The notes under the pieces: generated by a model | Seen by the model: the letters and a program-made list of their open reading frames with translations, nothing else | Database searches by the model: none | Told to the model about the DNA's origin: nothing | Assembly: GCF_009905435.1 (NCBI RefSeq) | Contig: NZ_JAAAMT010000011.1 | Span: 1-64,000, forward strand | Direction of reading: 5' to 3' | Length of the DNA: 64,000 bases | From: Pseudomonas sp. R5(2019) | GTDB lineage: Bacteria; Pseudomonadota; Gammaproteobacteria; Pseudomonadales; Pseudomonadaceae | Shown here: positions 60,032-64,000 of the stretch, piece by piece | How positions within the stretch are numbered: position 1 is the stretch's first letter | Layout of the letters: each line of letters begins with the position of its first letter | Position numbers and translations under genes: made by a program

Positions 60032-60535
60032 ATGACTGCGCTCGACCAAAAGCTACGTCTTCCTTTCGTCTTCGACGACGGCGGTAGAGCCGAGGCGGGC
60101 TTTCGCGGGAAAGCAGACGACTGCGTTGTGCGCGCAGTGGCGATTGCGAGCGACCGTCCCTATGCCGAGGTTTATGCGGCCATCGCAAAAGGTGTAGGCG
60201 CTGAACGCGGTAGTAAGGGCGCGACAGCGAGGCGCGGAGTGGACACCCGGCGCAAATGGTTTCGAGATTTCATGTACGAGCTTGGTTTTTCCTGGGTGCC
60301 AACTATGCAGGTCGGTCAGGGCTGCACCACGCACCTTTCGCAAGGTGAATTACCGTTGGGGCGGCTGGTCGTGAAGCTCAGCCGACATACTGCTGCTGTG
60401 GTCAATGGGGTGATCCGCGATACCTACGACCCCTCGCGGGTAACTGAGGTCATCAACGCTGATGGGAGTGTTCGGGTCGCTCACCGTTGTGTTTATGGCT
60501 ACTGGGTGTGGTCGGCAGTCCGACCTGTAGCCTGA
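60032..60535 (+). CDS. Papain-like-fold candidate protein
   Basis: 167 residues. The spacing of a Cys at the start of a helix (ADDCVVRAVAIASDRPYAEV) and a His in a strand (VVKLSRHTAAVVNGVIRDTY, followed by D-P) looks like a C39/papain-type Cys-His pair. The middle has GVDTRRKWFRDFMYELGF. It could be an inactive or active peptidase or transglutaminase-like protein. The fold is an inference. Confidence 0.5.
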   Translation: MTALDQKLRLPFVFDDGGRAEAGFRGKADDCVVRAVAIASDRPYAEVYAAIAKGVGAERGSKGATARRGVDTRRKWFRDFMYELGFSWVPTMQVGQGCTTHLSQGELPLGRLVVKLSRHTAAVVNGVIRDTYDPSRVTEVINADGSVRVAHRCVYGYWVWSAVRPVA

Positions 60536-60617
60536 GGTGATCAGTGCAAGGTCACTGGCCAGTGCCGACCTTTGCATCTCATCTGGCAGATCTAGCGGCC
60601 CGAGTCTTTAGGATATA

Positions 60618-60633
60618 CTGTTGTTATATACAG
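60618..60633 (+). promoter_or_regulatory. LexA (SOS) box
   Basis: CTGTTGTTATATACAG, CTG-N10-CAG with flanking ATA and TAT, 21 bp before ATG 60655. It is the better of the two SOS boxes in the window. Confidence 0.72.
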
Positions 60634-60654
60634 TATATTTTGAGGACATATCCA

Positions 60655-60915
60655 ATGCCTGAGATGAACGTTGGCGCTCCCGGTTTGCAGCCGAGTAAGG
60701 CCGAGGCTGTTGCGCGGTGGGAAGCGTTGCTGCGTGACAAACAAGCACTGCTCGCGAAACCTGGTGCACACCATAAAGCGCTTCTTCAGCAGGCCCATGC
60801 GCTGCACCTGGCGAATGTGATCAGCAAAGAGGAACTCAGTGATCTGTTGGAGCATGCCGACGGAGCACTGGCGTTCGCTTTGGAAGCGCTCATTGATTGT
60901 GAAAGTAGCGATTAG
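60655..60915 (+). CDS. Small SOS-regulated protein (inferred)
   Basis: 86 residues: PEMNVGAPGLQPSKAEAVAR, then a long helix and ISKEELSDLLEHADGALAFA. Starts at ATG 60655, 21 bp after a strong LexA box. A 3' hairpin (CGGCCCCT, AGGGGCCG) follows near 60925. I do not recognise the family. Confidence 0.68.
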   Translation: MPEMNVGAPGLQPSKAEAVARWEALLRDKQALLAKPGAHHKALLQQAHALHLANVISKEELSDLLEHADGALAFALEALIDCESSD

Positions 60916-60978
60916 GTCAGGCGCGGCCCCTGTGAAGGGGCCGGTGGTTGGGAAACCGAGTGGCGTTCGCTACGGCCT

Positions 60979-61572
60979 TCAAGAAACGATCGGTGGAGAG
61001 TACACAGGGACAAGGGCGCATTGCTCGATAAACGCTACCACCGCTTCCTTGGAAGGCTCTTCAATCCCGTGAAAGTTGTAGAACTCAAACTGCTCTTCAT
61101 CCTCGTTCCACAATGCCAGTTCATCACTGTCAAACGACCAGCGCTGGCCATTGTGATTGAATTCAGACCATTGGCCCACGGTCGGGATGCTCGGGGCTGT
61201 GCTTTCGTCGCATCGCTTCTCACCGTCGCACACGCTACGAAAATCGATCTGCTCGACATCCATGAACGTCGGCGCGGCGAGCACTTCTGCTGCGTTCTCT
61301 TCATCTTCCCAACCGCGAGGGTCGAAGTCGCCAACATACACCGCACGGGTACTATCGTCGCTCAATGTAGCGCACAGCAACGCGCCATCCTGCAAGAGTG
61401 CCACCTCGTTGTTACCCAAGACCAAGGCTTTACCCGGATTCGGCTCAAGCAACTTGGTATATCCATCAAACATTTGATAGAACGTGACTTCAGCCGTGTT
61501 AGGTTCTTCGAGGTTGCAGCCAACTTCAGAGTGAGCAACGAGCACTTTAACGCAGGGTTCAGTAGAAGGCAT
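60979..61572 (-). CDS. Acidic hypothetical protein, paralogue of the 49467 gene
   Basis: 197 residues from ATG 61572 (GAGGAA upstream). About residues 35-105 match the 91-residue protein at 49467 (LLEPNPGKALVLGNNEVALL, VGDFDPRGWEDEENA). The C-terminal half is extra (QWSEFNHNGQRWSFDSDELA, PSKEAVVAFIEQC). Very acidic. Unknown function. Confidence 0.65.
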   Translation of the reverse strand: MPSTEPCVKVLVAHSEVGCNLEEPNTAEVTFYQMFDGYTKLLEPNPGKALVLGNNEVALLQDGALLCATLSDDSTRAVYVGDFDPRGWEDEENAAEVLAAPTFMDVEQIDFRSVCDGEKRCDESTAPSIPTVGQWSEFNHNGQRWSFDSDELALWNEDEEQFEFYNFHGIEEPSKEAVVAFIEQCALVPVYSPPIVS

Positions 61573-61749
61573 TTCTAGTTCCTCAGTGATTAGTTTCAAT
61601 GAAACTAACGTACCCCATAAGTTTCGGCTTTCAAGTGGTGCCGTAACAAAGTATGCAATAAATTATTTGTCGTAAAATTTGTAGAGCCATGTACTTGCAT
61701 CTGTGTTTTTTTATAGGACACTATGCTTTTCGAATTAGGAGTTTGCCCA

Positions 61750-62016
61750 ATGGAAGACAATTGGATAATTGGAGAGCCACCGAAAAATAAAGATGTTTGT
61801 TGGCTTCTTATAAGAGGTTGTGTGGTTGAGCGGGGCGAGTCCGAAACCAACGTAGTATTGGCCGTACACGACGGCCAAACGTGGTGTGAGGCGGGCTGCT
61901 GGCGTGGGGTGAGTTGCCTGGAACCGATTTACGACGACATTCTTGCGTATCGGGACTACGTAATCCCTGAGCCCCCGGCGCTAGAGGCTCTAAATCTCGT
62001 CAAATCGGCGTGGTGA
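61750..62016 (+). CDS. Hypothetical protein
   Basis: 88 residues from ATG 61750, which has TTAGGAG upstream; a start at 61723 would add nine residues. EDNWIIGEPPKNKDVCWLLI, then VVLAVHDGQTWCEAGCWRGV. It looks like a small beta-rich domain of plasmid or phage origin. No name. Confidence 0.58.
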   Translation: MEDNWIIGEPPKNKDVCWLLIRGCVVERGESETNVVLAVHDGQTWCEAGCWRGVSCLEPIYDDILAYRDYVIPEPPALEALNLVKSAW

Positions 62017-62030
62017 ACGATCTACATCCA

Positions 62031-62048
62031 ACGCCCCGCAAGGGGCGT
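62031..62048. terminator. Hairpin between convergent genes
   Basis: ACGCCCC-gcaa-GGGGCGT lies between the stops of the plus gene at 62016 and the minus gene at 62056. There is no T-run, but its position suits a bidirectional end. Confidence 0.5.
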
Positions 62049-62055
62049 GCCCTCG

Positions 62056-62733
62056 TTAGGCCTCCTGCGCATAACCCCGTCGCTTGTCCTCGAACTCCTG
62101 TCGGGCTTTGGCCGAACTGAGTGGTCTCGCGCAATCGATCCCTTGCTGCATGAACTCTTCGACTGTTACCAAACCGAGCTTCACAGCCAGCGACGGCGAA
62201 CGCAGCGGATCAGCATAGAGCGGCGAACTGCCGATCAGTGATAGCGTTTCTACGCTGCCTACGGCGTGACCTAGGGGAAATGCCGCAGCCTTGGGCAACT
62301 CGAAGACTGGTTTGTTGTTCGTCTGAGTGCCGGTATCCAGCAGATTGACCAGCTCGTAGAAGCGAAACTTTGCGAACAACTCCCGGTGAGTGCTGATGGC
62401 GCTATTTATTAACCCATACCAACGGGCTTTGGACGCTTGCTCTCGCGTGCGCTTGGCGCGGTGTACAGCTTGGAAGTAATTGAGGTCTCCCATGTTGGAG
62501 TAATACACCTCGACTTCGGTACAAGCGCGCAGAACCGCCATGGACTCCCGAGTAATTAAGGAGTTCTCCTGAAGACTTGCGAAACGATCATACCCACTGA
62601 GGGCAAAAGAGAAAAACTTGGAGGCCCGTTCAAAAGTCTGCCAGTCGTCGTGTTGGCCTACGCCCTGGTATGAGGTGACAGCGGTTACCAAATTGTCACG
62701 GATGGACTTGGAAACTAATGAATTGACCTTCAT
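62056..62733 (-). CDS. Hypothetical helical protein
   Basis: 225 residues, rich in helices (KVNSLVSKSIRDNLVTAVTS, LRACTEVEVYYSNMGDLNYF). A C-terminal EEFMQQGIDCARPLSSAKAR is visible. The upstream gap is AT-rich. No domain recognised. Confidence 0.6.
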   Translation of the reverse strand: MKVNSLVSKSIRDNLVTAVTSYQGVGQHDDWQTFERASKFFSFALSGYDRFASLQENSLITRESMAVLRACTEVEVYYSNMGDLNYFQAVHRAKRTREQASKARWYGLINSAISTHRELFAKFRFYELVNLLDTGTQTNNKPVFELPKAAAFPLGHAVGSVETLSLIGSSPLYADPLRSPSLAVKLGLVTVEEFMQQGIDCARPLSSAKARQEFEDKRRGYAQEA

Positions 62734-62847
62734 TTAAAATTACATCCTTGAAATTAGTATTCTCTTTATACCATTAGTGCTAGCTATTGAGAATCGAATT
62801 TTTAGTGGTACAACTAGTGACATGGCTTTCTTCTATAAGGGTTTAAG

Positions 62848-63144
62848 GTGCTGAAAAACATTCATGATAGACACCTTGCGAGAGCGTTGAACCGCTACTT
62901 GGGAACTGTTGATCCGATGCGTCCATGCGCAGAAAACAAGTTCGCTGGTGGGTATGGTTGCCGGTGGTGCGATAGCACGAATCGTTGGGTAGTGGTGCTG
63001 CCTGGGGAAGCAACCGAGAAGATCGACCACATCGAAAACCACTTCAGACTTCACGGCCTGGAGACATTCAGGCTCCCCACAGGAAATGGCACTGGGGTTG
63101 AATTGAGTGGTTACGTACAAGAGGAGGGGTTGAGGTTTCAATAA
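62848..63144 (+). CDS. Hypothetical protein (GTG start)
   Basis: 98 residues from a GTG at 62848 with AAGG upstream. LKNIHDRHLARALNRYLGTV, then AGGYGCRWCDSTNRWVVVLP with a CxxC pair. Unknown function. Confidence 0.55.
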   Translation: MLKNIHDRHLARALNRYLGTVDPMRPCAENKFAGGYGCRWCDSTNRWVVVLPGEATEKIDHIENHFRLHGLETFRLPTGNGTGVELSGYVQEEGLRFQ

Positions 63145-63284
63145 AATAGCTTTTTATCCTATCCATGTAGGCGCGAGGTGCTTGTTCCCCCAACCTCCGC
63201 GCTCTGGTGATCAAGGCGATGAAGCTAGCGCAAGATTGGGTAAGGTGCGAAAGTACGCGACGAAAAACTTAGGAGAGGTGCCTT

Positions 63285-63464
63285 ATGTCGTACGGTAAAT
63301 TCTTGATCTTGATTGTGCTTTGTTTTGCGGTGGCAACGCCGTACCTCATGAAGCATCGCAATGCCCAGGCCGAAGCCGAGAAGTTGGCGCTGTACTGTAA
63401 AGTCGCTCCTGAGAAGGCCAGACTTGATGGGGTAGATTGCAAAACGCTAACGCGAAAGTTGTAG
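63285..63464 (+). CDS. 59-residue membrane-anchored protein
   Basis: SYGKFLILIVLCFAVATPYL, then MKHRNAQAEAEKLALYCKVA and a charged end. One N-terminal helix, and a strong AGGAGAGG ribosome binding site. Confidence 0.55.
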   Translation: MSYGKFLILIVLCFAVATPYLMKHRNAQAEAEKLALYCKVAPEKARLDGVDCKTLTRKL

Positions 63465-63569
63465 TCACGCTTAGTAAGCAGTCGGCCATGAATAATTTAT
63501 CTGCCAGCTATTGAAACCGGATTTTTTTGTTGTTCAATGGAATAAACAAGCCGTCAGAGTATTACCAAC

Positions 63570-64000
63570 ATGAGCAAGCAAAACCGCACCATTTACGAAA
63601 AGAAGTACCTGGGCGCTGTCAGCATCTGGGAGACCTGGTTAACTGAAGCGCGGGCTGATTCCGATGGCAAAGCAGTCGAGGAATGCACGCAGATCATCGA
63701 CGAACTCAAAGGTAAAAACACCGGACTGCTGCAAGCGCTCGATGCATATGACGCGCAGGGTCTCGGCGTAACCTTCGTCAGTGGCAGTAACGATTCGTGG
63801 GCGATGATCATTCTCGATGCGACGGAGAACACTGCTACTGCCCAAACCTCCAGCTTCCGCTATCAACTGTTCGACCGCCGCGGCTTTGTGGGCCATGGGG
63901 TCTACCCTTCGCCCTACGCGGCGATTGCCGAAGTATTTGATATGGGCTACGCCATTACCTGCGCAAGCCCGCTCGATGAGCTGGCGAGCACCGAGGAATG
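63570..64000 (+). CDS. Hypothetical protein, cut by the window end
   Basis: An open frame from ATG 63570 to the window edge (143 codons and two bases, no stop). SKQNRTIYEKKYLGAVSIWE, then DGKAVEECTQIIDELKGKNT and YQLFDRRGFVGHGVYPSPYA. The composition is that of a real gene. The family is unknown. Confidence 0.7.
   Translation, partial: MSKQNRTIYEKKYLGAVSIWETWLTEARADSDGKAVEECTQIIDELKGKNTGLLQALDAYDAQGLGVTFVSGSNDSWAMIILDATENTATAQTSSFRYQLFDRRGFVGHGVYPSPYAAIAEVFDMGYAITCASPLDELASTEE

Overview
The window looks like a large Pseudomonas plasmid or similar accessory replicon. Evidence: an MvaT-type H-NS protein (a pseudomonad family), a KfrA-like plasmid protein, OprD-family porins, DUF2790 proteins, CzcRS, and a long run of small plasmid-type genes with no obvious relatives. 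No rRNA, tRNA, replication initiator or CRISPR array was seen.

Layout. (1) 1-2600: plasmid backbone with an MvaT/H-NS-like gene, a KfrA-like gene and the 5' part of a small gene. (2) 2601-47027: one 44.4-kb Tn4651/Tn4652-type Tn3-family transposon that has split that small gene. The TACCC target duplication is visible on both sides, and the gene's 3' part resumes at 47028. The left end carries divergent tnpS/tnpT with a palindromic resolution site. The right end carries tnpC and tnpA, and tnpA is broken by a 1-bp frameshift. (3) 47028-64000: backbone of mostly small genes of unknown function. It includes an Mrr-like nuclease, a TGT/DpdA-like protein, a DUF2971 protein, two genes behind LexA boxes, and a repeated two-hairpin leader.

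The transposon cargo is a mosaic of metal-resistance modules. It holds a CueR-promoter copper set (Met/His-rich periplasmic protein, ICMT-like membrane protein, copA, a CueR-like regulator without its sensor cysteines, a DUF2933 gene). It then carries a complete mer operon, two OprD-family porins with a PtrA-like peptide, and czcRS divergent from czcCB-PII-czcA. A minus-strand operon follows that joins an ABC exporter with two HMA metallochaperones and a truncated P1B-type ATPase. A second mer operon, whose core appears identical to the first and lies exactly 26,003 bp away in the same orientation, completes the cargo.

Mercury, copper and zinc/cadmium/cobalt modules each have their own sensor sites: MerR-type promoters (four, two of them driving DUF2790 genes), CueR-type promoters (two), and a shared motif upstream of czcC and an oprD gene. 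Several module edges carry 38-bp repeats with the layout of Tn3-family terminal repeats, plus Tn402/Tn5053-type ends. This suggests the cargo was built stepwise by miniature Tn3-derived elements and recombination.
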